From assembly GCF_026191475.2 (NCBI RefSeq), contig NZ_JAOSLC020000002.1, positions 706,001-770,000 on the forward strand: DNA of 64,000 nt, written 5' to 3'. This DNA is from Polaribacter ponticola. GTDB lineage: Bacteria > Bacteroidota > Bacteroidia > Flavobacteriales > Flavobacteriaceae. Below, in pieces: positions 17,757-26,510 of this stretch. Within the stretch, counting starts at the first letter, position 1. Each line of letters begins with the position of its first letter. The position numbers and the translations under genes were made by a program. Below the pieces are notes generated by a model that made no database searches, was not told where the DNA came from, and was given only the letters and a program-made list of their open reading frames with translations.

Positions 17757-19091
17757 TTATATAATATTTCCAGTTAATTTTTTATGTGTTCTAATAGCGT
17801 AACTATCTGACATTGTAGAAACATAAGTACAAACGCTCATAATTCTATGGTACAATATACTTGTCTCATTTTGATACTCTAAGGGCAATAAATTTAGCAC
17901 CAGTTTATCGTAATTAGATTGGCTACCATCAAACTTATTATTTAGGGCAGAAACGAAAACATGCAATAAGTCTGCTATTATTCTATAACCAGCAACTTCT
18001 TTTTCTACAACCTCTTTACTTTTATAGATTTTAGCTACACTTATTTTTATTATGTCGTTAATTTGTGCTTCATACTTACATTTATCTAATAAAGATTTAT
18101 CAAAACTTCCATTTAAAATAGATTTTTCATTATTTAAAAATATTTCAATTGCCTCTTCAATTAAAGCACTAATTGCAATTGCACGTAAATAAGCTGTTCT
18201 GTCTTTAGTATGTTTTAATGCGTAGTATTTATCCCTATTAATACCTGTTATTAATTTAGACATATACTCTAAAGCATAATCTTCATCTATTAGTCCAAGG
18301 TTAATTCCATCTTCAAAATCAATAATCGTATAACAAATATCATCTGCAGCTTCTACTAAATAGGCTAATGGGTGTCTATAAAAAGAATTTTCTTCTTTAG
18401 ACTTAGCTTTTAAACCTAATTCTTCTGCTACATCTAAAAATTCAGTTTTTTCAGATTGAAAGAAGCCATATTTTTTATCTACAATATGATCGGTTGGTTT
18501 TTTAGGCAAACTTTCTTTCGGATATTTTAAAAAAGCACCTAATGTTGCATAACTTAAGCGCAAACCTCCAGAAATTCCTTCTCTAGATTCTGTAAGGATT
18601 TTAAAACCATTAGCATTTCCTTCAAAATCAATTAAATCTTGGTATTCTTTTGCTGATAATTGCTCTTTATACTTAGCTCCATTTCCTGTTTTAAAATACT
18701 CTCCAATTGCTTTTTCTCCAGAATGACCAAAAGGCGGATTCCCAATATCGTGTGTAACAGATGCAGCTGCAACAATTGCCCCAAAATCGTTAAAAGTATA
18801 TCCTAAATTTACTAAATTAGGATGACGTTCTAATAAAACTTTCCCTACTCTTCTACCTAAAGTTCTACCTACAACAGAAACTTCTAAACTATGGGTTAAG
18901 CGCGTGTGTACAAAATCGGTATCGGACAACGGGATTACTTGAGTTTTATCTTGTAAACTTCTAAATGCTGATGAAAATATAATTCTATCAAAATCTACAT
19001 CAAAGCCTAATCGAGTTTCATCTTGTGCTATTCTTGGGCGTTTTTCTGTGTCGCCAAAACGTTTTAAAGAAAGGAGTTGTTCCCAGTTCAT
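17757..19091 (-). CDS. dgt: Deoxyguanosinetriphosphate triphosphohydrolase (HD family)
   Basis: Dgt hydrolyses dGTP to deoxyguanosine and triphosphate, affecting dNTP balance. The HD-domain metal ligands are visible: H in HTRLTHSLEVS near residue 63, HD in VTHDIGNPPFGHSG near 115, and a later D in EAADDICYTIIDFEDG. The N-terminal KRPRIAQDETRLGFDVDFDRIIFSSAFRSLQDKTQV-type start is characteristic (residues 17-52). Length 444 is typical of the shorter bacterial branch. It lies downstream of an unknown gene on the same strand, behind a terminator. Confidence 0.92.
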   Translation of the reverse strand: MNWEQLLSLKRFGDTEKRPRIAQDETRLGFDVDFDRIIFSSAFRSLQDKTQVIPLSDTDFVHTRLTHSLEVSVVGRTLGRRVGKVLLERHPNLVNLGYTFNDFGAIVAAASVTHDIGNPPFGHSGEKAIGEYFKTGNGAKYKEQLSAKEYQDLIDFEGNANGFKILTESREGISGGLRLSYATLGAFLKYPKESLPKKPTDHIVDKKYGFFQSEKTEFLDVAEELGLKAKSKEENSFYRHPLAYLVEAADDICYTIIDFEDGINLGLIDEDYALEYMSKLITGINRDKYYALKHTKDRTAYLRAIAISALIEEAIEIFLNNEKSILNGSFDKSLLDKCKYEAQINDIIKISVAKIYKSKEVVEKEVAGYRIIADLLHVFVSALNNKFDGSQSNYDKLVLNLLPLEYQNETSILYHRIMSVCTYVSTMSDSYAIRTHKKLTGNII

Positions 19092-19120
19092 TACTTATTT
19101 TTTATTTTTTCGAAAATACG

Positions 19121-19150
19121 AAAAAAGAGAAGTATTTCTACCTCTCTTTT
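19121..19150 (-). terminator. Terminator after the unknown gene 19162-19833
   Basis: AAAAGAGAAG ... CCTCTCTTTT forms an imperfect stem with one bulge. On the minus strand it is followed by a T run, so it ends the transcript of the gene at 19162-19833. Confidence 0.55.
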
Positions 19151-19161
19151 ACCTTAAATAA

Positions 19162-19833
19162 TTATGCTATTTTCCAAAAGGATTTAATTTCCCTCGCAGT
19201 TTCCTTAATTTTTTCTATATAGAATAACTTATTTTTTGGAGCATCGATCATTCTGCCATCAAAAACATCTAAAGAAAAACATAATTCTGGTAAAACTTTT
19301 GCTTGATATTTATCCTCAATAACTTTTAAATATTTTTCTATTAAAAAAGAAACCTTTTTGGAATCTTCTAATTCAAATACATTTCTTTTAGAGATATGAA
19401 TTTTTATACCTCCAATATATTTTTCATTATCATAAACCATAGTAAAAATAACATCTGGCGAAACCAAAATTTCAACACCTTCTATGAATATTGATTTTAT
19501 TTCCGGTTTTTTAATAATATCAAGTTTATGACTTTTTAATATTTTGGGTATTTTTATTTTCATATACCTTTGAATAGCTTCAATTGAAATAGTTTTATTT
19601 AAAACTTGTCTTGGCTTAATTGGTACTTTATCTTTAAGCCTCTGAAGACCTTCAATAATAGGATTTTTATCCCCATTATTAGAAAGTGATTTTTTAATAC
19701 TTGCTCTTGGGGTTTGATATAAAGATATCATGAACTTATTAGGTTCTTTTTGCTGCCTAATTATTCGTTTCTTTTTTGAGTCTGTTCCTTTTGAGAAATC
19801 TACAAATTGATTTATTGATATAAAATATTCCAT
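19162..19833 (-). CDS. Unknown 223-residue protein
   Basis: I do not recognise this gene. The protein is Lys/Ile-rich with no signal peptide or membrane segment. The N-terminal part is basic (KKKRIIRQQK near 20). The middle reads VEILVSPDVIFTMVY, then YIGGIKIHISKRN. A hydrophobic strand, PD, about 14 residues, then a strand with GIK loosely resembles a PD-(D/E)XK nuclease core, but the acidic residue of ExK is not evident. The C-terminus is a long charged helix. It has its own terminator and 350 bp of non-coding DNA upstream, so it seems to be an independent unit. Confidence 0.7.
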   Translation of the reverse strand: MEYFISINQFVDFSKGTDSKKKRIIRQQKEPNKFMISLYQTPRASIKKSLSNNGDKNPIIEGLQRLKDKVPIKPRQVLNKTISIEAIQRYMKIKIPKILKSHKLDIIKKPEIKSIFIEGVEILVSPDVIFTMVYDNEKYIGGIKIHISKRNVFELEDSKKVSFLIEKYLKVIEDKYQAKVLPELCFSLDVFDGRMIDAPKNKLFYIEKIKETAREIKSFWKIA

Positions 19834-19973
19834 TATATTCTGAATTTTAAATTGTTAATTATTAATTATTATTGTTAATAAGTCTGCTATCAAGTCTAAA
19901 ACAAGGGCATAATCCATATTTTGACTTTTTATAAAATTTAGAAAAATAACTTGGCAAAAAGAATCCTAATTTG

Positions 19974-20099
19974 TAAGTTTGAAAAACAAAAAGGGAGATT
20001 GAGTAGTCTCAAAATTCTTTTTTATTAACTAAATTTTAGCCCTGCAAGGAAAAAATTAAAGTTTTACCAAGAAGCGATATTTCCAGTATCGCTTTTTTT
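19974..20099 (+). ncRNA. Candidate small RNA upstream of nrdA 3' end
   Basis: The 354-bp gap 19834-20187 has no plausible protein. On the plus strand TTG at 19951-19953 and TAAGTTTG at 19974-19981 form a promoter-like pair with 20-nt spacing. About 110 nt later a rho-independent terminator (AGCGATA 20073-20079 with TATCGCT 20087-20093, then T7) follows. A smaller hairpin (GAGATTGAGTAGTCTC) lies near 20000. This would be a free-standing transcript of about 110 nt. No known RNA family was recognised. Confidence 0.3.
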
Positions 20100-20145
20100 G
20101 TTTGTTACTTTTTTCTCAAATATTATATTTAACTGTTTATTATAA

Positions 20146-20174
20146 AGAGAAGTCTTTCGACTTCTCTTTTTTTA
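20146..20174. terminator. Terminator hairpin at nrdA 3' side
   Basis: AGAGAAGTC (20146-20154) pairs perfectly with GACTTCTCT (20159-20167), followed by a plus-strand T tract. It faces the candidate RNA above but can also stop nrdA transcription. Confidence 0.6.
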
Positions 20175-20187
20175 TTATTTTAACTTT

Positions 20188-22584
20188 CTATGATCCACAC
20201 ATTAGGCAATCATCATCTGGCGCTCCATTTTTAGAAGCATTAACCATAGCTTTAAACTCTGCTGGAGACATTGGTTTATCTTCAATTACTTCTGCTTTCT
20301 TTTCTTTAGAAACTGTAAACTGAGTAGCATTTACTGCAGACTTAGTTCTTAAGTAATACATACCTGTTTTTAAACCAGATTTCCAAGCATAAAAATGCAT
20401 TGAAGTTAATTTTCCGAAATCTGGATCTTTTAAGAATAAGTTTAAAGATTGAGATTGATCGATAAAATATCCTCTATGACGAGCCATATCAATAATATCT
20501 TTCATACTCATTTCCCAAACTGTTTTGTATAATTCTCTTAGCTCTGCAGGAATTTCTTCGATGTGTTGAATAGAACCATTTGCACGCATAATGCTTTCTT
20601 TCATATCATTATCCCATAAACCTAATTCTACTAAGTCTTCTAACAAATGTTTATTTACAACAATAAACTCACCAGATAAAACTCTTCTCGTATAAATATT
20701 AGAAGTGTAAGGCTCAAAAGCTTCATTGTTTCCTAAAATTTGAGAGGTAGATGCTGTTGGCATTGGCGCAACTAACAACGAGTTTCTTACACCATGCTTC
20801 ATTACTTGCTTACGTAATTTAGCCCAATCCCAGTTTCCACTTAATTCATCATCTTTAATTCCCCACATATTAAATTGGAATTCTCCTTCAGACATTGGAG
20901 ATCCTTTAAATGTAGAATATGGTTCTTTTGCTTTAGCAATTTCCATAGAAGAAGTTACTGCTGCAAAATACATAGTTTCAAAAATTTCTTGATTTAATTT
21001 TTTAGCTTCATCAGAAGTAAAAGGCAAACGTAATTGTATAAATGCATCTGCTAAACCTTGAATTCCTAGTCCTACTGGTCTGTGTCTAAAGTTAGAATTT
21101 TCTGCTTCAATTACTGGGTAAAAATTAGCATCAATTACTGTATCTAAATTACGAGTTACTTTTTTAGTAACATCGTATAGTTTTTTATGGTTAAAGTATT
21201 TTTCGCCGTTTTCTCTTTCCGAAATAAACATTGGTAACGCAATAGAGGCTAAGTTACAAACTGCAACCTCGTCTTTTGCCGTATACTCCATAATTTCTGT
21301 ACATAAGTTTGAAGAACGAATTGTACCTAAGTTTTTCTGATTCGATTTTCTGTTTGCTGCATCTTTATACAACATATATGGTGTACCCGTTTCTATTTGA
21401 GATTCTAAAATCTTCTCCCAAAGTTCACGTGCTTTTATCGTTTTTCTACCTTTTCCAGCAGCTTCATAACTTGTATATAAACGCTCGAACTCTTCATCGT
21501 ATGTATCATATAAATGCGGACATTCATGAGGACACATTAAAGTCCAGTCTGCATCTTCTTGAACACGTTTCATAAATAAATCTGAAATCCACATTGCATA
21601 GAATAAATCTCTTGCACGCATTTCTTCTTTACCGTGATTTTTCTTTAAATCTAAAAAGTCGAAAATATCTGCATGCCAAGGTTCTAAATACATAGCGAAA
21701 GACCCTTTACGTTTTCCTCCTCCTTGATCTACATAACGAGCGGTATCATTAAATACTTTTAACATAGGTACAATTCCGTTAGATGTACCGTTAGTACCAG
21801 CAATATAAGAACCTGTAGCTCTAATATTATGTAAAGACAAACCAATACCTCCTGCAGATTGCGATATTTTTGCTGTTTGTTTTAATGTATCGTATATACC
21901 TTCTATACTATCATCTTGCATTTGCAATAAAAAACAAGAGGACATTTGTGGTTTTGGTGTACCTGCATTAAATAATGTAGGAGTTGCATGCGTAAAATAT
22001 TTTTTACTCATTAACTCATAAGTTGCTATTGCTTCATCTATATCATTTTTATGAATACCGATAGAAACACGCATTAACATGTGTTGTGGACGTTCTGCAA
22101 TCTGACCGTTCAACTTTAATAAATATGAACGTTCTAATGTTTTAAAACCAAAGTAATCGTAATTAAAATCTCTATTATAAATAATAGTAGAATCTAATTT
22201 TTCTGCATTGTCTTTGATGATTTCATATACATCATCTGCCAATAATGGCGCTTTTTTTTCTGTACGTGGATTTACATAGTAATATAAATCATCCATTGTT
22301 TCTGAGAATGATTTTTTGGTGTTTTTATGTAAGTTAGAAACTGCAATTCTTGCTGCTAATCTGGCATAGTCTGGATGCGCAGTAGTCATGGTAGCTGCTG
22401 TTTCTGCCGCTAAATTATCTAACTCTGAAGTAGTTACACCATCATACAAACCTTCAATTACCCGCATTGCAACTTTAACTGGATCGACAATTTTATTTAA
22501 TCCATAACACATTTTTTTAACTCTTGCTGTGATTTTGTCGAACATCACTGGTTCTTTCTTGCCGTCTCTTTTTGCTACATACAT
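20188..22584 (-). CDS. nrdA: Class Ia ribonucleoside-diphosphate reductase, alpha subunit
   Basis: NrdA reduces ribonucleoside diphosphates to deoxy forms using a radical from NrdB. The 798-residue protein begins with an ATP-cone-like region ([20 protein letters not shown]) that would bind the ATP/dATP effector. The active-site cysteines are in [13 protein letters not shown] and [11 protein letters not shown], with the Tyr-Tyr radical path near the end. The C-terminus DDDCLMCGS is the redox tail re-reduced by thioredoxin or glutaredoxin. nrdB lies 143 bp upstream on the same strand. Confidence 0.96.
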   Translation of the reverse strand: MYVAKRDGKKEPVMFDKITARVKKMCYGLNKIVDPVKVAMRVIEGLYDGVTTSELDNLAAETAATMTTAHPDYARLAARIAVSNLHKNTKKSFSETMDDLYYYVNPRTEKKAPLLADDVYEIIKDNAEKLDSTIIYNRDFNYDYFGFKTLERSYLLKLNGQIAERPQHMLMRVSIGIHKNDIDEAIATYELMSKKYFTHATPTLFNAGTPKPQMSSCFLLQMQDDSIEGIYDTLKQTAKISQSAGGIGLSLHNIRATGSYIAGTNGTSNGIVPMLKVFNDTARYVDQGGGKRKGSFAMYLEPWHADIFDFLDLKKNHGKEEMRARDLFYAMWISDLFMKRVQEDADWTLMCPHECPHLYDTYDEEFERLYTSYEAAGKGRKTIKARELWEKILESQIETGTPYMLYKDAANRKSNQKNLGTIRSSNLCTEIMEYTAKDEVAVCNLASIALPMFISERENGEKYFNHKKLYDVTKKVTRNLDTVIDANFYPVIEAENSNFRHRPVGLGIQGLADAFIQLRLPFTSDEAKKLNQEIFETMYFAAVTSSMEIAKAKEPYSTFKGSPMSEGEFQFNMWGIKDDELSGNWDWAKLRKQVMKHGVRNSLLVAPMPTASTSQILGNNEAFEPYTSNIYTRRVLSGEFIVVNKHLLEDLVELGLWDNDMKESIMRANGSIQHIEEIPAELRELYKTVWEMSMKDIIDMARHRGYFIDQSQSLNLFLKDPDFGKLTSMHFYAWKSGLKTGMYYLRTKSAVNATQFTVSKEKKAEVIEDKPMSPAEFKAMVNASKNGAPDDDCLMCGS

Positions 22585-22727
22585 AGGTTTACAGGTTTTA
22601 TTTTTAGTTGTTTAGTTAGCCACCAAAACATCCACTTTTTGGCAGTTTATTTTCTTACCCCAAAAAAATTAGGGTATAAATTTTTAATATTTAATAGGTA
22701 TTTAGTGTCCTGGGGAATGAAACTAAA
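22585..22727 (-). other. nrdB-nrdA spacer with possible hairpins
   Basis: This 143-bp spacer holds a stem CCAAAA ... TTTTTGG near 22622-22643 and ACCC ... GGGT near 22657-22676. No reading frame is visible. It could carry a processing or attenuation element between the two reductase genes; this is inferred only from the foldable pieces. Confidence 0.25.
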
Positions 22728-23699
22728 TTAAAAATCTGAATCGAAACTTATACTACCAGTTCCACCAGATTTTACTCCAGCTTTTTGATATTCAGAAACT
22801 CTTTTTTCGAAGAAATTAGTTTTTCCTTCTAAAGAAATCATTTCCATAAAATCGAACGGATTTGTAGAATCATATACTTTTTCACATCCGAATTCTAACA
22901 ATAATCTGTCTGCTACAAATTCTAAATACTGTGTCATTAACTTTGCATTCATTCCAATTAAACTAACTGGCAATGACTCCGTTACAAACTCTCTTTCAAT
23001 ATTTAAAGCATCAACTATTATCTCTTTAATACGATCTGGAGAAACTCTGTTTACAATATGATTATTATGTAAGTGTACTGCAAAATCTGCATGCATACCT
23101 TCGTCTCTTGAAATTAACTCATTAGAAAAAGTTAATCCTGGTAATAATCCTCTTTTCTTTAACCAAAAAATTGAACAAAATGCTCCTGAGAAGAAAATAC
23201 CCTCAACAGCAGCAAAAGCAATTAATCTTTCTGCAAAAGAGTCTGACTCTATCCATTTTAGAGCCCAATCTGCTTTTCTTTTAATTGCAGGAAAAACTTC
23301 AATCGCTCTAAATAATCTATCTTTTTCAACCTCATCTTTTACATAAGTATCAATTAATAAAGAATATGTTTCTGAGTGCACATTCTCCATCATAATTTGA
23401 AACCCATAGAAAAATTTAGCTTCAGAATATTGTACTTCATTAACAAAATTTTCTGCTAAATTTTCATTTACAATTCCATCAGATGCCGCAAAAAAAGCTA
23501 AAATATGTTTTATAAAATAACGCTCATCATCCGTTAACTTAGTAGTCCAATCAATAACATCTGCATGCAAATCAATTTCTTCTGCAGTCCAGAAACAAGC
23601 TTGTTGTTTTTTATACCATTCCCATAAATCATCATGCTGAATAGGGAAAATCACAAAGCGATTGTCATTAGGTTGTAAAATTGGTTCTATATTAGACAT
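22728..23699 (-). CDS. nrdB: Ribonucleoside-diphosphate reductase, beta subunit
   Basis: NrdB holds the diiron-tyrosyl radical for NrdA. The metal-ligand and radical region reads [18 protein letters not shown], where Tyr98 in FFYGFQ aligns with the radical tyrosine of eukaryotic R2 proteins, and the block ends in [10 protein letters not shown]. This eukaryote-like version is usual in Bacteroidota. Length 323 is typical. The N-terminus is short and the protein is cytoplasmic. A 366-bp upstream region separates it from the divergent cold-shock gene. Confidence 0.95.
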   Translation of the reverse strand: MSNIEPILQPNDNRFVIFPIQHDDLWEWYKKQQACFWTAEEIDLHADVIDWTTKLTDDERYFIKHILAFFAASDGIVNENLAENFVNEVQYSEAKFFYGFQIMMENVHSETYSLLIDTYVKDEVEKDRLFRAIEVFPAIKRKADWALKWIESDSFAERLIAFAAVEGIFFSGAFCSIFWLKKRGLLPGLTFSNELISRDEGMHADFAVHLHNNHIVNRVSPDRIKEIIVDALNIEREFVTESLPVSLIGMNAKLMTQYLEFVADRLLLEFGCEKVYDSTNPFDFMEMISLEGKTNFFEKRVSEYQKAGVKSGGTGSISFDSDF

Positions 23700-24060
23700 G
23701 TATAGGTATAATTTGAGAGTTATTGAATATTATTTAATCGTTAAGAACGACTCCTACAAAGATTGAATTTTTTGTTCCAAAATGAAAGTTATACTTATTC
23801 ACAAAACCCTTGAAGTTTTTAACAAAATGCACTTTTTTAGGTTTTTTTTCATTTTTTGCATTATCCTCAATTATCTGATATACAGCTTTTTAAAATGTTA
23901 AAAAGTCTTAAAGGCCTAGTATTATTGACTTTCTTGAAAAAGTCTAATACACCTCTACCCATTTAAAAAAAGTAAAAATATTTTACTACAGAAACAAAAA
24001 AATAAAACAGCTTTTTTTAATAGAAAAGAACAAAGTAGTATAAACCTCATATTATAAGTG
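23700..24060. other. Long regulatory gap between nrdB and the cold-shock gene
   Basis: About 360 bp of A/T-rich DNA without a credible gene on either strand. It should hold the divergent promoters of nrdB and csp. I looked for NrdR-type boxes and found no convincing pair. Confidence 0.4.
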
Positions 24061-24068
24061 TATATTTG
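24061..24068 (+). promoter_or_regulatory. TATATTTG promoter box for the cold-shock gene
   Basis: This is a perfect TAnnTTTG -7 box, 30 nt before the GTG start. It rules out the alternative upstream TTG start at 24066, which lies inside the box. Confidence 0.5.
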
Positions 24069-24098
24069 TACTTTATTAACAATTTATTATTTATCAAA

Positions 24099-24290
24099 GT
24101 GAAAAACGGAACAGTAAAATTTTTCAACGAATCTAAAGGATTTGGATTTGTAGTTGAAGACGATTCAAAAACAGAGTATTTTGTACACGTATCAGGTTTA
24201 ATTGACGAAATTAGAGAAGGTGATGCAGTAGAATTTGACTTGAAAGAAGGAAGAAAAGGTTTAAACGCAGTAGACGTTAGAGTAATCTAA
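24099..24290 (+). CDS. Cold-shock domain protein (CspA family)
   Basis: A 63-residue single cold-shock domain that binds single-stranded RNA or DNA as a chaperone. The RNP1-like motif is KGFGFVVED and the RNP2-like motif is YFVHVSGL. The start is GTG at 24099, read as MKNGTVKFFNES, because upstream codons overlap the promoter and the family begins right at this strand. A strong terminator follows 34 nt after the stop, so the gene is monocistronic. Confidence 0.93.
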   Translation: MKNGTVKFFNESKGFGFVVEDDSKTEYFVHVSGLIDEIREGDAVEFDLKEGRKGLNAVDVRVI

Positions 24291-24323
24291 TTATATTTCT
24301 TAAATTTTTAAAAAGTAAAGAAT

Positions 24324-24351
24324 CGTCTAAATATTTTAGACGGTTTTTTTT
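24324..24351 (+). terminator. Terminator after the cold-shock gene
   Basis: CGTCTAAA (24324-24331) pairs with TTTAGACG (24335-24342), followed by eight T residues at 24344-24351. Confidence 0.8.
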
Positions 24352-24355
24352 GCCT

Positions 24356-24363
24356 TATTTTTG
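24356..24363 (+). promoter_or_regulatory. TAnnTTTG promoter box for heme A synthase
   Basis: TATTTTTG lies 16 nt before the ATG at 24380, directly after the csp terminator. It excludes the upstream in-frame start at 24350. Confidence 0.45.
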
Positions 24364-24379
24364 CAAAAACATTTTAAAA

Positions 24380-25402
24380 ATGAAAAGTAAGTTTCCAAAA
24401 ATTGTACAAATTACAATTATCTCTGTATACTTAATATTTTTAGCTGGATCTGTAGTTAGAATGACAGGATCTGGGATGGGATGTCCAGATTGGCCAAAAT
24501 GTTTTGGTTATTACATACCACCTACCTCTGAAAAACAAATTACATGGAAACCTAATTCTGATTATAAAAAAGGTTTTATCATTATTAAAGATGAAGCATT
24601 ATTTGTTGCAGAAAATGACGTAAAAACCTCTATAGAATTCAACCAAAATAATTGGATAAAATACACTAAACACGATTACGCAAAATTTAATAAATACCAC
24701 ACTTGGACCGAGTATATAAATAGATTAACTTCTGTTTTAGCTGGTTTTGTTTTTCTCTTTTTAATTTATGGCTCTTTAAAATATTGGAAAACTAATAAAC
24801 AAATTACCTATTTAGCTTTTACTGCTTTCTTTTTAATGCTAGTAGAAGCTGTAATGGGAAAAATGGTTATAGATACAAACTTAAAACCTGGAGTAATTAC
24901 TATACACATGGTTATTGGCCTAATAATTATTGCGCTTTTATTAAAAATAAAATTTATAGTTAGTAAGAATAAAAAGAAAGTTAATTACAACTCAATTTTT
25001 AATAAACTTTTAATTTTTTCTGTCATTTTTTCATTAATACAAATTGCTTTGGGTACACAGGTTAGACAATTTATAGACGAACAAGTAAAGCTCTTTGGTT
25101 TTGAGAATAAAAACTATAGTTTAATGAATGCTAATTTTAAATTTTACTTTCATAGGTCTTTTACAATAGCAATTGTTTTAGTAAACTTAGGTTTATTTTA
25201 CATCAATCAAATTAAAAATTTAGGCTATAAATTAGTAAATTGGATTGTCTTTTTAATCTTTCTAGAAACCATTACAGGTATTTTAATGTACTATGCAGAA
25301 TTTCCCTTAGGAACACAAGCTATACATTTGTTATCTGGTGCAATTTTATTTGGTTTGCAATTTTATTTATGGTTACAAAGCAGAAAAGGAATTAGTGGTT
25401 AG
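24380..25402 (+). CDS. ctaA: Heme A synthase, COX15/CtaA family
   Basis: This enzyme oxidises heme O to heme A for cytochrome oxidase. The 340-residue membrane protein has about eight helices. The family signature GSVVRMTGSGMGCPDWPKCFG begins near residue 20 and includes the CPDWPKC cysteines. Heme-ligand histidines appear near YHTWTEYINRLT and ITIHMVIG in the first half and FYFHRSFT and QAIHLLSG in the second. The insert between the first helix and YHTWTEY fits the Bacteroidota form. It works downstream of CtaB, encoded at 49.5-50.4 kb. Confidence 0.92.
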   Translation: MKSKFPKIVQITIISVYLIFLAGSVVRMTGSGMGCPDWPKCFGYYIPPTSEKQITWKPNSDYKKGFIIIKDEALFVAENDVKTSIEFNQNNWIKYTKHDYAKFNKYHTWTEYINRLTSVLAGFVFLFLIYGSLKYWKTNKQITYLAFTAFFLMLVEAVMGKMVIDTNLKPGVITIHMVIGLIIIALLLKIKFIVSKNKKKVNYNSIFNKLLIFSVIFSLIQIALGTQVRQFIDEQVKLFGFENKNYSLMNANFKFYFHRSFTIAIVLVNLGLFYINQIKNLGYKLVNWIVFLIFLETITGILMYYAEFPLGTQAIHLLSGAILFGLQFYLWLQSRKGISG

Positions 25403-25451
25403 TAAAAATAAATACTATATCACTTTGAGCCACTAAAGCTTTGAATCTTAT

Positions 25452-25874
25452 TTAAGGATGCGCATTTACCCAAACTTCTCCGTCAGAAAAATATTCTTTT
25501 TTCCAGATAGGAACAGTTTCCTTTAAAGTATCTATTGCAAATTCGCAAGCTCTAAAAGCAGCTTTTCTATGCTTTGCAGATGCAGCAATTATCACAGGAA
25601 TTTCCCCAATTTGCAACATACCTTCCGCATGATGAATAGCTATTTTTTGAATGTCAAATTTCTCTAAACATAAAACAGCAATCTTCTTCATCTCTTTTAT
25701 TGCCATTGGTTTGTAAGTTGAAAAATCTAGCTGTTTTACTTCTTTTCCTTTAGTATCATTCCTAACAGTTCCAATAAAAGCTGAAATTCCACCACAAGAA
25801 TCATCTTCTACAAAATGATAGCATTCTTGTAAACTCAATTTATCGAAAGTTATTTTTATAGAAGTTCTTTGCAT
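25452..25874 (-). CDS. moaE: Molybdopterin synthase catalytic subunit
   Basis: MoaE, with MoaD-thiocarboxylate, inserts the dithiolene sulfurs into precursor Z. The 140-residue protein shows GGISAFIGTVRN, IAIHHAEGMLQIGE and SAKHRKAAFRACEFAIDTLKETVPIWKKE, where the lysines of the last block line the active site. moaD lies 370 bp upstream on the same strand, with a DUF3817 gene on the other strand between them. Other moa genes are not in the window. Confidence 0.93.
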   Translation of the reverse strand: MQRTSIKITFDKLSLQECYHFVEDDSCGGISAFIGTVRNDTKGKEVKQLDFSTYKPMAIKEMKKIAVLCLEKFDIQKIAIHHAEGMLQIGEIPVIIAASAKHRKAAFRACEFAIDTLKETVPIWKKEYFSDGEVWVNAHP

Positions 25875-25930
25875 AATACTTTATATTAAAACAAGTTCAA
25901 TACTTATAGCAAAAATAATAATTCATAATG

Positions 25931-25938
25931 TATCTTTG
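25931..25938 (+). promoter_or_regulatory. TATCTTTG promoter box for the DUF3817 gene
   Basis: A match to TAnnTTTG, 27 nt before the ATG at 25966. The in-frame ATG at 25936 overlaps the box and is therefore rejected. Confidence 0.45.
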
Positions 25939-25965
25939 CACTCAAATTTCCAATACTTCAACAAA

Positions 25966-26238
25966 ATGAAAAGTATCTTTAGAATTGTTAGTCTTTTAGA
26001 AGGAATTTCTTACTTGCTTTTACTATTTATAGCAACTCCAATCAAACATTTTCAAGGAGATGCTTCTTATGTAAAAATGCTAGGTATGCCTCACGGAATA
26101 CTTTTTATGCTATATGTAGTTTTAGCTATTGTAATTAAAAAAGAAATGAATTGGGACAATAAAACTTTAGGAATAGTTTTAGTTGCCTCTATTTTACCTT
26201 TTGGAACCTTCTATATTGATAAAAAGTATTTACGCTAA
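25966..26238 (+). CDS. DUF3817 small membrane protein
   Basis: A 90-residue protein with three predicted helices: FRIVSLLEGISYLLLLFIATPIK, then PHGILFMLYVVLAIVI, then LGIVLVASILPFGTFYIDKK. The start RIVSLLEGISYLLLL and the central PHG are characteristic of DUF3817. It is an inner-membrane protein of unknown role. It converges on moaD, whose stop lies 6 bp away. Confidence 0.82.
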   Translation: MKSIFRIVSLLEGISYLLLLFIATPIKHFQGDASYVKMLGMPHGILFMLYVVLAIVIKKEMNWDNKTLGIVLVASILPFGTFYIDKKYLR

Positions 26239-26243
26239 AAAAA

Positions 26244-26483
26244 CTAACCTCCACTAACAGGTGGAATTACTGCAACGATATCATTTTCTTTCAAAATTAA
26301 GTCGTCTGCAGCATATTCTTCATTTACCGCAATAGCGTATGAGTCTATATTTTTTAGCAGAGAATGTTTTTTTGATAATTTGCTTAAAACCACTAACAGT
26401 TGTTCCTTTTTTTGCATTTATATACAAGTTTGAGGCACCTACTAAATCTGTTGTAATTCCAAAAAAAGTGTTTTTATATCCAT
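26244..26483 (-). pseudogene. moaD: Molybdopterin synthase sulfur carrier MoaD, two compensating frame changes
   Basis: The coding strand starts ATG at 26483 as MDIKTL, continues in the -1 frame as FFGITTDLVGASNLYINAKKGTTVSGF, and returns to the first frame as SYAIAVNEEYAADDL to IPPVSGG. The C-terminal GG is the thiocarboxylate site. The first change is one base lost in a T8 run (T7 observed, 26461-26467). The second is one base gained somewhere between about 26367 and 26390, at an A7 or T4 run. The net length, 79 residues, is the family size. Thus the real protein is probably intact and the sequence carries two errors, or the gene is decayed. Confidence 0.8.
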
Positions 26484-26510
26484 TTAATGCAAAGATAAAA
26501 AAGTATTAAT

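Noticed and set aside
24066..24098. Upstream TTG start for the cold-shock protein
   Set aside because: It lies inside the TATATTTG promoter box, and the family starts at the GTG at 24099.
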